Below the pieces are notes generated by a model that saw only the letters and a list, made by a program, of their open reading frames with translations, did not search any database and was not told the DNA's origin. The translations under genes and the position numbers were made by a program. Source: Limnoperna fortunei (Eukaryota > Mollusca > Bivalvia > Mytilida > Modiolidae). From it: 64,000 nucleotides of DNA. The stretch is from contig OX104125.1 of assembly GCA_944474755.1 (NCBI GenBank), positions 50,455,346-50,519,345 on the forward strand. The letters run 5' to 3'. Below are positions 1-14,710 of the stretch, piece after piece. How positions within the stretch are numbered: position 1 is the first letter of the stretch; each line of letters begins with the position of its first letter.

Positions 1-3000
1 TTGTAGGTCATTGGAGAATACCTCCATTACCGACAAGATAACCATTGTTAGTTAGTATACCTGATTACCATTGTAGGTCATTGAAGCATACCACCATTAC
101 CGCCATGATAACCATTGTTAGTCAGTATACATGATTACCATTGTAGGTCATTGGAGCATACCACCATTACCGACATGATAACCATTTATAGTCAGTATAC
201 CTTATTACCATTCTAGGTCATTGGAGCATACCACCATTACCGCCATGATAACCATTGTTAGTTAGTATACCTGATTACCATTGTAGGTCATTGGAGCATA
301 CCTCCATTACCGACATGATAACCATTGTTAGTTAGCATACCTGATTACCATTGTAGGTCATTGGAGCATACCTCCATTACCACAATGATAACCATTGTTA
401 GTTAGTATACCTGATTACCATTGTAGGTCATTGGAGCTATCGCCATTACCGCCATGGTAACCATTGTTAGTTAGTATACCTGATTACCATTCTAGGTCAT
501 TGGAGCATACCACCATTACCGCCATGATAACCATTGTTAGTGAGTATACCTGATTACCATTGTAGGTCATTGGAGCATACCTCCATTACCGCCATGATAA
601 CCATTGTTAGTTAGTATACCTAATTTCCATTGTAGGTCATTGGAGCATACCACCATTACCGCCATGATAACCATTGTTAGTTAGTATACCTGATTATCAT
701 TGTAGGTCTTTGGAGAATTCCACCATTACCGACATGATAACCATTGTGAGTTAGTATACATGATTACCATTGTAGGTCATTGGAGCATACCACCATTACC
801 GCCATGATAACCATTGTAGGTCATTGGAGCATACCACCATTACCGCCATGATCACCATTGTAGGTCATTGGAGCATACCACCATTACCGCCATGATAACC
901 ATTGTTAGTCAGTATACCTGATTACCACTGTAGGTCATTGGAGCATACCTCCATTACCGCCATGATAAACATTGTTAGTTAGTATAACCTGATTACCATT
1001 GTAGGTCATTGGAGCATACCACCATTACCGCCATGATAACCATTGTTAGTTAGTATACCTGATTACCATTGTAGGTCATTGGAGCATACCACCATTACCC
1101 CCATGATAACCATTGTTAGTCAGTATACCTGATTACCATTGTAGGTCATTGGAGCATGCCACCATTACAGACATGATAACCATTGTTAGTTAGTATACCT
1201 GATTACCATTGTAGGTCATTGGAGCATACCACCATCACCGACATGATAACCATTGTTAGTTAGTATACCTGATTACCATTGTAGGCCATTGGAGCATACC
1301 ACCATTACCGCCATGATAACCATTGTTAGTTAGTATACCTGATTACCATTGTAGGTCATTGGAGCATACCACCATTACCGCCATGATAACCATTGTTAGT
1401 CAGTATACCTGATTACCATTGTAGGTCATTGGAGCATACCACCATTACCGCCATGATAACCATTGTTAGTTAGTAAACCTGATTACCATTGTAGGTCATT
1501 GGAGCATACCACCATTACCGCCATGATAACCATTGTTAGTCAGTATACCTGATTACCATTGTAGGCCATTGGAGCATACCACCATTACCGACATGATAAC
1601 CATTGTTAGTTAGTATACCTGATTACCATTGTAGGCCATTGGAGCATACCACCATTACCGCCATGATAACCATTGTTAGTTAGTATACCTGATTACCATT
1701 GTAGGTCATTGGAGATATCGTCATTACCGCCATGATAACCACTGTTAGTTAGTATACCTGATTACCATTCTAGGTCATTGGAGCATACCACCATTACCGA
1801 CATGATAACCATTGTTAGTTAGTATACCTGATTACCATTGTAGGTCATTGGAGCATACCACCATTACCGACATGATAACCATTGTTAGTTAGTATACCTG
1901 ATTACCATTCTAGGTCATTGGAGCATACCACCATTACCGCCATGATAATCATTGTTAGTTAGTATACCTGATTACCATTGTAGGTCATTGGAGCATACCA
2001 CCATTACCGCCATGATAACCATTGTTAGTCAGTATACCTGATTACCATTGTAGGTCATTGGAGCATACCACCATTACCGCCATGATAACCATTGTTAGTC
2101 AGTATACCTGATTACCATTGTAGGTCATTGGAGCATACCACCATTACCGCCATGATAACCATTGTTAGTTCGTATACCTGATTACCATTGTAGGTCATTG
2201 GAGCATACCTCTATTACCGCCATGATAACCATTGTTAGTTAGTATACCTGATTACCATTGTAGGTCATTGGAGCATACCACCATTACCGCCATGATAACC
2301 ATTGTTAGTTAGTATACCGATTACCATTGTAGGCCATTGGATCATACCACCATTACCGACATGATAACCATTGTTATTCAGTATACCTGATTACCATTCT
2401 AGGTCATTGGAGCATACCACCATTACCGCCATGATAACCATTGTTAGTTAGTATACCTGATTAAAATTGTAGGTCATTGGAGCACTCCACCATTACTGAC
2501 ATGATAACCATTGTGAGCTAGTATACCTGATTACCATTCTAGGTCATTGGAGCATACCACCATTACCGCCATGATAACCATTGTTAGTAGTATACCTGAT
2601 AACCACTGTAGGTCATTGGAGCATACCACCATTACCGCCATGATAACCATTGTTAGTCAGTATACTTGATTACCATTGTAGGTCATTGGAGCATACCACC
2701 ATTACCTCCATGATAACTATTGTTAGTCAGTATACCTGATTACCATTGTAGGTCATTGGAGCATACCACCATTACCGCCATGATAACCATTGTGAGTTAG
2801 TATACCTGATTACCATTGTAGGTCATTGGAGCATACCTCCATTACCGCCATGATAACCATTGTTAGTTAGTATACCTGATTACCATTGTAGGTCATTGGA
2901 GCATACCACCATTACCGCCATGATAACCATTGTTAGTTAGTATACCTGATTACCATTGTAGGTCAATGGAGCATGCCACCATTACCGCCATGATAACCAT

Positions 3001-6000
3001 TGTTAGTCAGTATACCTGATTACCATTGTAGGTCATTGAAGCATACCACCATTACCGACATGATAACCATTGTTAGTTAGTATACCTGATTACCATTGTA
3101 GGTCATTGGAGCATACCACCATTACCGCCATGATAACCATTGTTAGTCAGTATACCTGATTACCATTTTAGGTCATTGGAGCATACCACCATTACCGCCA
3201 TGATAACCCTTGTTAGTCAGTATACCTGATTACCATTGTAGGTCATTGGAGCATACCACCATTACCGCCATGATAACCATTGTTAGTCAGTACACCTGAT
3301 TACCATTGTAGGTCATTAGAGCATACCACCATTACCGACAAGATAACCATTGTTAGTTAGTATACCTGATTATCATTGTAGGTCACTGAAGCATACCACC
3401 ATTACCGCCATGATACCCATTGTTAGTCAGTATGCCCGATTACCATTGTAGGTCATTGGAGCATACCTCCATTACCGACATGATAACCATTTATAGTCAG
3501 TATACCTTATTACCATTCTAGGTCATTGGAGCATAAAACCATTACCGCCATGATAACCATTGTTAGTTAGTATACCTGATTACCATTGTAGGTCATTGGA
3601 GCATACCATCATTACGGCCATGATAAACATTGTTAGTCAGTATACCTGATTACCATTGTAGGTCATTGGAGCATACCTCCATTACCGACATGATAACCAT
3701 TGTTAGTTAGTATACCTGATTACCATTGTAGGTCATTGGAGCATACCTCCATTACCACAATGACAACCATTGTTAGTTAGTATACCTGATTACCATTGTA
3801 GGTCATTGGAGCTATCGCCATTACCGCCATGATAACCATTGTTAGTTAGTATACCTGATTACCATTCTAGGTCATTGGAGCATACCACCATTACCGCCAT
3901 GATAACCATTGTTAGTCATTATACCTGATTACCATTTTAGGTCATTGGAGGATACCTCCATTACCGCCATGATAACCATTGTTAGTTAGTATACCTAATT
4001 TCCATTGTAGGTCATTGGAGCATACCACCATTACCGCCATGATAACCATTGTTAGTTAGTATACCTGATTATCATTGTAGGTCATTGGAGAATTCCACCA
4101 TTACCGACATGATAACCATTGTGAGTTAGTATACATGATTACCATTGTAGGTCATTGGAGCATACCACCATTACCGCCATGATAACCATTGTTAGTCAGT
4201 ATACCTGATTACCACTGTAGGTCATTGGAGCATACCACCATTACCGCCATGATAACCATTGTTAGTCAGTATACCTGATTACCACTGTAGGTCATTGGAG
4301 CATACCACCGTTACCGACATGTTAACCATTGTTAGTTAGTATACCTGATTACCATTGTAGGCCATTGGATCATACCACCATTACCGACATGATAACCATT
4401 GTTATTCAGTATACCTGATTACCATTCTAGGTCATTGGAGCATACCACCATTACCGCCATGATAACCATTGTTAGTTAGTATACCTGATTAAAATTGTAG
4501 GTCATTGGAGCATTCCACCATTACTGACATGATAACCATTGTGAGCTAGTATACCTGATTACCATTCTAGGTCATTGGAGCATACCACCATTACCGCCAT
4601 GATAACCATTGTTAGTCAGTATACCTGATAACCATTGTAGGTCATTGGATGCATACCACCATTACCGCCATGATAACCATTGTTAGTCAGTATACTTGAT
4701 TACCATTGTACGTCATTGGAGCATACCACCATTACCGCCATGATAACCATTGTTAGTCAGTATACCTGATTACCATTGTAGGTCATTGGAGCATACCACC
4801 ATTACCGCCATGATAACCATTGTGAGTTAGTATACCTGATTACCATTGTAGGTCATTGGAGCATACCTCCATTACCGCCATGATAACCATTGTTAGTTAG
4901 TATACCTGATTAACATTGTAGGTCATTGGAGCATACCACCATTACCGCCATGATAACCATTGTTAGTTAGTATACCTGATTACCATTGTAGGTCAATGGA
5001 GCATGCCACCATTACCGCCATGATAACCATTGTTAGTCAGTATACCTGATTACCATTGTAGGTCATTGAAGCATACCACCATTACCGACATGATAACCAT
5101 TGTTAGTTAGTATACCTGATTACCATTGTAGGTCATTGGAGCATACCACCATTACCGCCATGATAACCATTGTTAGTCAGTATACCTGATTACCATTTTA
5201 GGTCATTGGAGCATACCACCATTACCGCCATGATAACCCTTGTTAGTCAGTATACCTGATTGCCATTGTAGGTCATTGGAGCATACCACCATTACCGCCA
5301 TGATAACCATTGTTAGTCAGTACACCTGATTACCATTGTAGGTCATTAGAGCATACCTCCATTACCGACAAGATAACCATTGTTAGTTAGTATACCTGAT
5401 TACCATTGTAGGTCACTGAAGCATACCACCATTACCGCCATGATAACCATTGTTAGTCAGTATGCCCGATTACCATTGTAGGTCATTGGAGCATACCTCC
5501 ATTACCGACATGATAACCATTTATAGTCAGTATACCTTATTACCATTCTAGGTCATTGGAGCATACCTCCATTACCACAATGACAACCATTGTTAGTTAG
5601 TATACCTGATTACCATTGTAGGTCATTGGAGCTATCGCCATTACCGCCATGATAACCATTGTTAGTTAGTATACCTGATTACCATTCTAGGTCATTGGAG
5701 CATACCACCATTACCGCCATGATAACCATTGTTAGTCAGTATACCTGATTACCATTGTAGGTCATTGGAGCATACCTCCATTACCGCCATGATAACCATT
5801 GTTAGTTAGTATACCTAATTTCCATTGTAGGTCATTGGAGCATACCACCATTACCGCCATGATATCCATTGTTAGTTAGTATACCTGATTATCATTGTAG
5901 GTCATTGGAGAATTCCACCATTACCGACATGATAACCATTGTGAGTTAGTATACATGATTACCATTGTAGGTCATTGGAGCATACCACCATTACCGCCAT

Positions 6001-9000
6001 GATAACCATTGTTAGTCAGTATACCTGATAACCATTGTAGGTCATTGGAGCATACCACCATTACCGCCATTATAACCATTGTTAGTCAGTATACCTGATT
6101 ACCATTGTAGGTCATTGGAGCATACCACCATTACCGACATGTTAACCATTGTTAGTTAGTATACCTGATTACCATTGTAGGCCATTGGAGCATACCACCA
6201 TTACCGACATGATAACCATTGTTAGTTAGTATACCTGATTACCATTCTAGGTCATTGGAGCATACCATTATTACCTCTATGATAACCATTGTTAGTTAGT
6301 ATACCTGATTACCATTGTAGGTCATTGGAGCATACCATCATTACCGCCATGATAAACATTGTTAGTCAGTATACCTGATTACCATTTTAGGTCATTGGAG
6401 CATACCTCCATTACCGACATGATAACCATTGTTAGTTAGTATACCTGATTACCATTGTAGGTCATTGGAGCATACCTCCATTACCACAATGATAACAATT
6501 GTTAGTTAGTATACCTGATTACCATTGTAGGTCATTGGAGCTATCGCCATTACCGCCATGATAACCATTGTAAGTTAGTATACCTAATTTCCATTGTAGG
6601 TCATTGGAGCATACCACCATTACCGCCATGATAACCATTGTTAGTTAGTATACCTGATTACCATTGTAGGTCATTGGAGCATTCCACCATTACCGACATG
6701 ATAACCATTGTTAGTTAGTATACCTGATTACCATTGTAGGTCATTGGAGCATACCACCATTACCGCCATGATAACCATTGTTAGTCAGTACACCTGATTA
6801 CCATTGTAGGTCATTAGAGCATACCTCCATTACCGACAAGATAACCATTGTTAGTTAGTATACCTGATTACCATTGTAGGTCACTGAAGCATACCACCAT
6901 TACCGCCATGATAACCATTGTTAGTCAGTATGCCCGATTACCATTGTAGGTCATTGGAGCATACCTCCATTACCGACATGATAACCATTTATAGTCAGTA
7001 TACCTTATTACCATTCTAGGTCATTGGAGCATAAAACCATTACCGCCATGATAACCATTGTTAGTTAGTATACCTGATTACCATTGTAGGTCATTGGAGC
7101 ATACCATCATTACGGCCATGATAAACATTGTTAGTCAGTATACCTGATTACCATTGTAGGTCATTGGAGCATACCATCATTACGGCCATGATAAACATTG
7201 TTAGTCAGTATACTTGATTACCATTGTAGGTCATTGGAGCATACCTCCATTACCGACATGATAACCATTGTTAGTTAGTATACCTGATTACCATTGTAGG
7301 TCATTGGAGCATACCTCCATTACCACAATGACAACCATTGTTAGTTAGTATACCTGATTACCATTGTAGGTCATTGGAGCTATCGCCATTACCGCCATGA
7401 TAACCATTGTTAGTTAGTATACCTGATTACCATTCTAGGTCATTGGAGCATACCACCATTACCGCCATGATAACCATTGTTAGTCAGTATACCTGATTAC
7501 CATTGTAGGTCATTGGAGCATACCTCCATTACCGCCATGATAACCATTGTTAGTTAGTATACCTAATTTCCATTGTAGGTCATTGGAGCATACCACCATT
7601 ACCGCCATGATAACCATTGTTAGTTTGTATACCTGATTATCATTGTAGGTCATTGGAGAATTCCACCATTACCGACATGATTACCATTGTGAGTTAGTAT
7701 ACATGATTACCATTGTAGGTCATTGGAGCATACCACCATTACCGCCATGATAACCATTGTTAGTCAGTATACCTGATAACCATTGTAGGTCATTGGAGCA
7801 TACCACCATTACCGCCATGATAACCATTGTTAGTCAGTATACCTGATTACCATTGTAGGTCATTGGAGCATACCACCATTACCGACATGTTAACCATTGT
7901 TAGTCAGTATACCTGATTACCATTGTAGGTCATTGGAGCATACCACCATTACCGACATGATAACCATTGTTAGTCAGTATACCTGATTACCATTGTAGGT
8001 CATTGGAGCATACCACCATTACCGACATGATAACCATTGTTAGTCAGTATACTTGATTACCATTGTAGGTCATTGGAGCATACCTCCATTACCGACATGA
8101 TAACCATTGTTAGTTAGTATTCCTGATTACCATTGTAGGTCATTGGAGCATACCTCCATTACCGCCATGATAACCATTGTTAGTCAGTATACCTGATTAC
8201 TATTGTAGGTCATTGGAGCATACCTCCATTACCGCCATGATAACCATTGTTAGTTAGTATACCTGATTACCATTGTAGGTCATTGGAGCATGCCACCATT
8301 ACCGCCATGATAACCATTGTTAGTTAGTATACCTGATTACCATTGTAGGTCATTGGAGCATACCACCATTACCGCCATGATAACCATTGTTAGTTAGTAT
8401 ACCTGATTACCATTGTAGGTCATTGGAGCATGCCACCATTACCGCCATGATAACCATTGTTAGTTAGTATACCTGATTACCATTGTAGGTCATTGGAGCA
8501 TACCACCATTACCTCCATGATAACCATTGTTAGTTAGTATACCTGATTACCATTGTAGGTCATTGGAGCATACCACCATTACCGCCATGATAATCATTGT
8601 TAGTTAGTATACCTGATTACCATTGTAAGTCATTGGAGCATACCACCATTACCGCCATGATAACCATTGTTAGTCAGTATACCTGATTACCATTGTAGGT
8701 CATTGGAGCATGCCTCCATTACCGCCATGATAACCATTGTTAGTTAGTATTCCTGATTACCATTGTAGGTCATTGGAGCATGCCTCCCTTACCGACATGA
8801 TAACCATTGTTAGTTAGTATACCTGATTACCATTGTAGGTCATTGGAGCATACCACCATTACCGCCATGATAACCATTGTTAGTTAGTATACCTGATTAC
8901 CATTGTAGGTCATTGGAGCATACCACCATTACCGACATGATAACCATTGTTAGTTAGTATACCTGATTACCATTGTAGGTCATTGGAGCCTGCCACCATT

Positions 9001-10397
9001 ACCGACATGATAACCATTGTTAGTTAGTATACCTGATTACCATTGTAGGTCATTGGAGCATACCACCATTACCGACATGATAGCCATTGTTAGTTAGTAT
9101 ACCTGATTACCATTGTAGGTCATTGGAGCATACCACCATTACCGCCATGATAACCATTGTTAGTTAGTATACCTGATTACCATTGTAAGTCATTGGAGCA
9201 TACCACCATTACCGACATGATAACCATTGTTAGTTAGTATTCGCGATTACCATTGTAGGTCATTGGAGCATACCTCCATTACCGCCATGATAACCATTGT
9301 TAGTTAGTATACCTGATTACCATTGTAGGTCATTGGAGAATACCACCATTACCGCCGTGATAACCATTGTTAGTTAGTATACCTGATTACCATTGTAGGT
9401 CATTGGAGAATACCACCATTACCGCCATGATAACCATTGTTAGTCAGTATACCTGATTACCATTGTAGGTCATTGGAGCATACCACCATTACCGACATGA
9501 TAACCATTGTTAGTCAGTATACCTGATTACCATTGTAGGTCATTGGAGCATACCACCATTACCGACATGATAACCATTGTTAGTCAGTATACCTGATTAC
9601 CATTGTAGGTCATTGGAGCATACCTCCATTACCGACATGATAACCATTGTTAGTTAGTATTCCTGATTACCATTGTAGGTCATTGGAGCATACCTCCATT
9701 AACGCCATGATAACCATTGTTAGTCAGTATACCTGATTACTATTGTAGGTCATTGGAGCATACCACCATTACCGACATGATAACCATTGTTAGTTAGTAT
9801 ACCTGATTACCATTGTAGGTCATTGAAGCATACCACCATTACCGACATGATAACCATTGTTAGTTAGTATTCCTCATTACCATTGTAGGTCATTGGAGCA
9901 TACCTCCATTACCGACATGATAACCATTGTTAGTTAGTATACCTGATTACCATTGTAGGTCATTGGAGCATACCACCATTACCGCCATGATAACCATTGT
10001 TAGTTAGTATACCTGATTACCATTGTAGGTCATTGGAGCATACCACCATTACCGCCATGATAACCATTGTTAGTTAGTATACCTGATTACCATTATAGGT
10101 CATTGGAGCATGCCTCCATTACCGCCATGATAACCATTGTTAGTTAGTATACCTGATTACCATTATAGGTCATTGGAGCATACCTCCATTACCGCCATGA
10201 TAACCATTGTTAGTTAGTATACCTGATTACCATTGTAGGTCATTGGAGCATACCACCATTACCGACATGATAACCATTGTTAGTTAGTATACCTGATTAC
10301 CATTATAGGTCATTGGAGCATACCTCCATTACCGCCATGATAACCATTGTTAGTTAGTATACCTGATTACTATTGTAGGTCATTGGAGCATACCTCC
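1..10397. repeat. 70-bp satellite array 1 (about 148 units, open at left edge)
   Basis: The unit is 70 bp and begins TTGTAGGTCATTGGAGCATA. It carries CCATGATAACCATTGTTAG in the middle and ends GTATACCTGATTACCA. Units start at 1 and 71 and keep this spacing with few indels as far as 10397. Variation is mostly single substitutions (GCC/GAC, TTAGT/TCAGT, CACC/CTCC). A few odd units (GGAGCTATCGCC, GGAGAATTCC, TTTATAGTCAGTATACCTTA) recur at intervals, which shows higher-order copying. The right end is sharp: the last unit stops at CATACCTCC and continues into AAGGTTGCC. There is no plausible coding: 70 is not a multiple of three and all frames close quickly. Confidence 0.98.
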
Positions 10398-11145
10398 AAG
10401 GTTGCCTTTGTAAATCATCTACCTCACTGATAACCATTGTAAGTCACTGGAATATAATTTCCTGATTATCATTTAAATATACCTTGCTGACTACCATTGT
10501 GAGCAACTGGGGAAAAACCTCCCTGATTACCATTATAATTCATTATACCTCGCTAATTACCCTTGCAGGCAGCATACCTCTCTGAACACAATTGTCAGCT
10601 TACTTCCTTGATTACCATTGTAAGTCACTGGAACTATATACCTCTCCGCCTGCCGATGTAATTGGAAATACCTCTGCATGTAGCTATCAAATCCCTCTTA
10701 TTAAAAATGTAAGTCAACATACCACAATGAAACATCCCTTATAATGCAGCATTGTAAGGCAGCATACCTCCCTGATTACCAATGTAAGGCAGCACATCTC
10801 CCTGATTAACATTGTGGGTAATAATAATACCTTACTGATTACCATTATAAGGCAGCATAATTCCGTGATTACCATTGTAAGTCATCATACCTCCTGATTA
10901 GAATTGTAAGTCTGCATACTTTCATATTACAATTGTAAGGCATTGAAGAATACCTCCCTAATTAAAATTGTTAGTCAGCAAACCTCCCTGATTACCATTG
11001 TGAGTAATTGAAGAATACCTCCCCGATTACCGTTGTAAGTCAGTATATCTCCCCGATTTCCATTATAAGTAATGTAAGAATACCTCCCCGATTACTATTG
11101 TAAGTCAGCATATCCCCGGATTTTCATTGTAAGTTATTGAAGAAT
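10398..11145. repeat. Degenerate ~30-bp repeat family A, copy 1
   Basis: Diverged head-to-tail units resemble CTGATTACCATTGTAAGTCA followed by GCATACCTCC. Some units carry an AATTGAAGAATACCTCC insertion. The family shares GATTACCATTGT and CATACC with the 70-bp satellite, so the two are probably related by descent (inference). No gene is seen. Confidence 0.85.
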
Positions 11146-11479
11146 ACCTCCCTGTCGTTTAACAATAAATAGTAATTACAAATTATGGACCATACAGCAG
11201 ATTGCATTATTATAAACATAGTATCATGGTATTAAATTGATAGAAAAATAATAAAAGTAATCGGCACAAAACTGGGAAAAGGCTTGGCAGTCTCGGGTAT
11301 TACCCGGCTCATATCCTCATCCTTATGTTGTTTTAATTTCTAGTCAGTACCCAATATTATAGATGTAGTTACAAGCCCTGTGTTATTACAAAATTGAAAT
11401 TGTTGTCGCTCTTAAGTACGTTTATTTAATGAAAATTTGAGAGAACCCCGAATGATGTGTCGCATTTTGGGAAGGTGCG
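11146..11479. other. Low-copy segment E, copy 1
   Basis: AT-rich sequence beginning GTCGTTTAACAATAAATAG, with no internal tandem repetition. The same segment recurs near 19211, 19911 and 25191, so it belongs to a duplicated block. It contains a small inverted repeat, CGGGTATTACCCG. No coding sequence is recognised. The reverse-strand frames here read into repeat B and are not conserved as protein. Confidence 0.75.
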
Positions 11480-12222
11480 TCGAATATGTATATGGACATT
11501 CTTACAAAGCAATGTGTCAGACATACTGTGACTAGAACATGAATGCAAGCTAATGTCGGATTGGTTGTACACCTTAGACCAATCAGCAATATGTCACCCA
11601 TACTGTGGCTAGAACACGAATGCAAATTTTGTCTGATTGGTAGTACACCACAGACCACTTAGCAATGCGTCAGCCATACTATGGCTAGAACGCGAATGCA
11701 AAGTTATGTCTGATTGGTTGTACACCACAGACCAGTTAGCAATCTGTCACCTAAGCTGTGGCTAGAACAAGAATGCACGCTTATGTCTGATTGATAATAC
11801 ACCGTAGACCTGTTAGCAATGTGTCAGCCATACTGTAGCTATAAAAAGAATGCACGCTTATGTCTGGTTGTTAGTTCATCATAGATCAGTCAGCAATGTA
11901 ATAGCCATACTGTGGCTAGAACAAGAATGCACGCTATTGTATTAATAATACCAAGCCTTAGACTAGTCAGCAATGTGTCAGTAATACAGTGACTAGAACA
12001 GAATGTTTGCTTATGTTTTTTACTGCTTCTATAACAAGAATACACGCTATTGTCTGATTGATAGAACACCTAAGAGCAGTCAGCAATGTGTCAGCCATAC
12101 TGTGGCTAGAATCATAATGCACGTTTATGCTTGATTGATAATACATCGTAGACCTGTTAGCAATGTGTCAGCTATACTGTGGCTAGAACAAGAATGCACG
12201 CTTATGTCTGATTGATAATACA
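11480..12222. repeat. ~77-bp tandem repeat B, copy 1
   Basis: About ten degenerate units share CAATGTGTCAGCCATACTG, TGGCTAGAACAAGAATGCAC and GCTTATGTCTGATTGATA. Each good unit holds the short inverted repeat AGCCA-TACTG-TGGCT. Units vary in length and some are truncated. Confidence 0.88.
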
Positions 12223-12580
12223 CATCATCTCATATTCACGTTTTAAATGGAAATTATCTTGCTCAGACACATGAAATGTGAACAGAACACATCATTGCAT
12301 AAACAAGTCACCTCACATAGAAATCATCTTACCCAGACATGAGATGTCACAGGGACACATCATCACACATGTCACCCTAAATGGTAATCATCTTTATCGA
12401 TAGAGATGTCACAAGGACACATCATCCTACATGTCACTTCAGATTGAACTCATCTTACCCAGAAACATGAGATGTCACAGGGACACATCAGACATGTCAC
12501 CTCACATGGAAATCATATAACCAAAATGCATGTCACAAGGACACATCATCATAAATGTCACCCCACCAAGAAATTTTATA
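12223..12580. repeat. ~64-bp tandem repeat C, copy 1
   Basis: About five to six units share ATGGAAATCATCTTACCCAG, ACATGAGATGTCACAGGGAC and ACATCATCACACATGTCAC. The same family recurs at 20986 and, expanded, at 27231-28510. Confidence 0.85.
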
Positions 12581-14710
12581 TATTGTCATATTCTTAGATG
12601 GATTACATATTTAACATCTGGATTATCAATTGATGGTTTCTGTTTAAAGTCATATTTGATAACATGATTCTTTACAAATAGTAAAGGGAGTTAACTCTAA
12701 CTCAAAATAGGATGAAGCAATTTTTCATGAACGCAAAATACAAATAATTAAACAGATTATCAGTATTATGTAATATCGAACCAGATGAAGGTGACATAGC
12801 TTCTGAAGTCATCAAGTTCGTATTTGCCCAGGTCTTATATGGGTTTTTACCTAGCAGTATTCGGTATAACTCTTCGCACTCGTACATAAACAGTTTATTG
12901 AAAAATTATAATTCAAAATTTTCAGTAACTACATCCTACCAAAAATCTCTTAAAAATAGATTATAACGTCTATGACTTTTATTATTTATAATTTGAGTGG
13001 AAACGCTAAAGGAAATGCACGCCAACAACTTTGGGATATAATTGATGATGCGCGTGAATAATAACAGTTTTTTTACTAAACGGTAAGGTATCCACCGAAT
13101 TGCAATCAAGATGCAATAAATTAATATTAAAGCTTGAGTGAACATGATCGGAAAAACCGCGAGACTTTTCCCGCCTTAACCTAAATAGTGAACACGATCG
13201 CAATACCTCATTTGCACGGGGTGTTACTGAAGTTACGTTGCTATCACTTGTGAGATACTCAAATTATCTTTAACATCCGTTTTCTGCATTATTTGCACTA
13301 TTAACGTTTATCTTTATTAACCATATTTCAAATCAGAATCGATCTTTTTCGAATTATTTAGGATTATCTATACAATTTGCGTTCAATCCCATATAAGATT
13401 CTGAGACTTTTATATGGAAACACAGTTTATGCAATTAATTAAAGTATTTCTCCATTTCCAATTGGGAAGATTTGCTTTTCTTTTAATTATTTTTTTTCAA
13501 TTTTTCCGCCGCTTTTATAGCCTAAACAGTTTTAAACCTTCGCGACATATCATGTTGGTGTTTCAAGACAGGAATTGGGTAAAAAACACTATTGAATTTA
13601 ACGCTGCAACAGTAGTTTTTTTTCCTTACAGAGTTATCTCCCCAATAGAAAACCTTGGTATCGTGTAATCTCTGGATCCATAAAAGAAAGAGAAAAAACT
13701 TGATGGAAGTCATTCTTTGGATCTGAAAAGACAACTATACTACATTTTTGTCAAACAATTTTATGCTAAGCACTTGCAATTAACATTTAGCTTCTCATTT
13801 ACGCCTAGGATCCTTACCACATGTTATCCTGAGACATGACTTTGAAAATATGAAATTCATTAAAGATGGTGCAAAAGTTAATTCATATAAAGTGTTTGTG
13901 TGATCTTGATCTTTGACATTGAACCTTGTATCGAAAAAAGCTTACAAACTGCAAAAATACACTAAAAGTCAAATCACCAACACTGTGATTAGACCAAACA
14001 GTTTCGATGACTCCTTTTGGCACATTACTCACATGGACAGTTGCGATAAAAACTCAATAGACCAAAATGTTAATGCCATAAGAGGTAAAGACCTGGATTC
14101 TTGCCCATTGGTCATTTTGAGATCAAATACTGTCAAACTAGAAGTTCCTTTATTCTTCACATATTTTTGTATAGAGGACGACCTTATCTTTTTACATTTC
14201 ACCATTTTGCGACAAGAAAGGTAACATCTTTTTAGTCACCTCCTTTTTGAAACTGTCCCTAGGAACTATCTTATTTTTATATCAGGGCATAAGTATTTGT
14301 CAATTATGTCACTTTCTATTTTAAAAACTCCTTCGGTTGTAACAAGCCAATAGCAACCTTTTTAAGGTACAGGACGAAATTTGCTATAAGGAAAAGATAC
14401 AAGGAATACGGGAAAATTCTTCCAGTTTCAGGAAAAAACTAGTCCCATCCATCAATCTATCTATCTATCCTATTTAGTAACTATTACCTTGAGATATTTA
14501 AATTTGTTTCAATCCTATGTAATATACGAGTCGGAATCCGAAATCTGCATTCCTGCAATATTTTTGTTTCTTATTATTATTTATGATATTGACATTAAAT
14601 ATGGCGAGCTCAAAATCAGCATGAGTGTGCATGAGACGGGGCCATACATGTCTATGCAATAAAGGAGGTTGCAATCTTATATAAAAATAAGACTATATGT
14701 TAGCATAATT
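12581..14710. other. Duplicated unique segment D, copy 1
   Basis: About 2.1 kb without tandem repeats, found again at 21346-23463 with scattered substitutions and small indels. Two short open frames persist in both copies. A 61-codon reverse frame at 12702-12887 is unchanged in the second copy. A 103-codon forward frame begins at a TTG at 13913. The forward frame's differences between copies are mostly amino-acid-changing, so neither frame is convincing as a gene. A short (ATCT)n run lies near 14455. The left part of 13156-13175 shares a GC-rich motif with 38731-38752. Confidence 0.8.

Noticed and set aside
13913..14224. 103-codon frame kept in both copies of segment D
   Set aside because: It starts at TTG, has no recognisable domain, and most differences from the copy at 22666 change amino acids, as expected of non-coding DNA.
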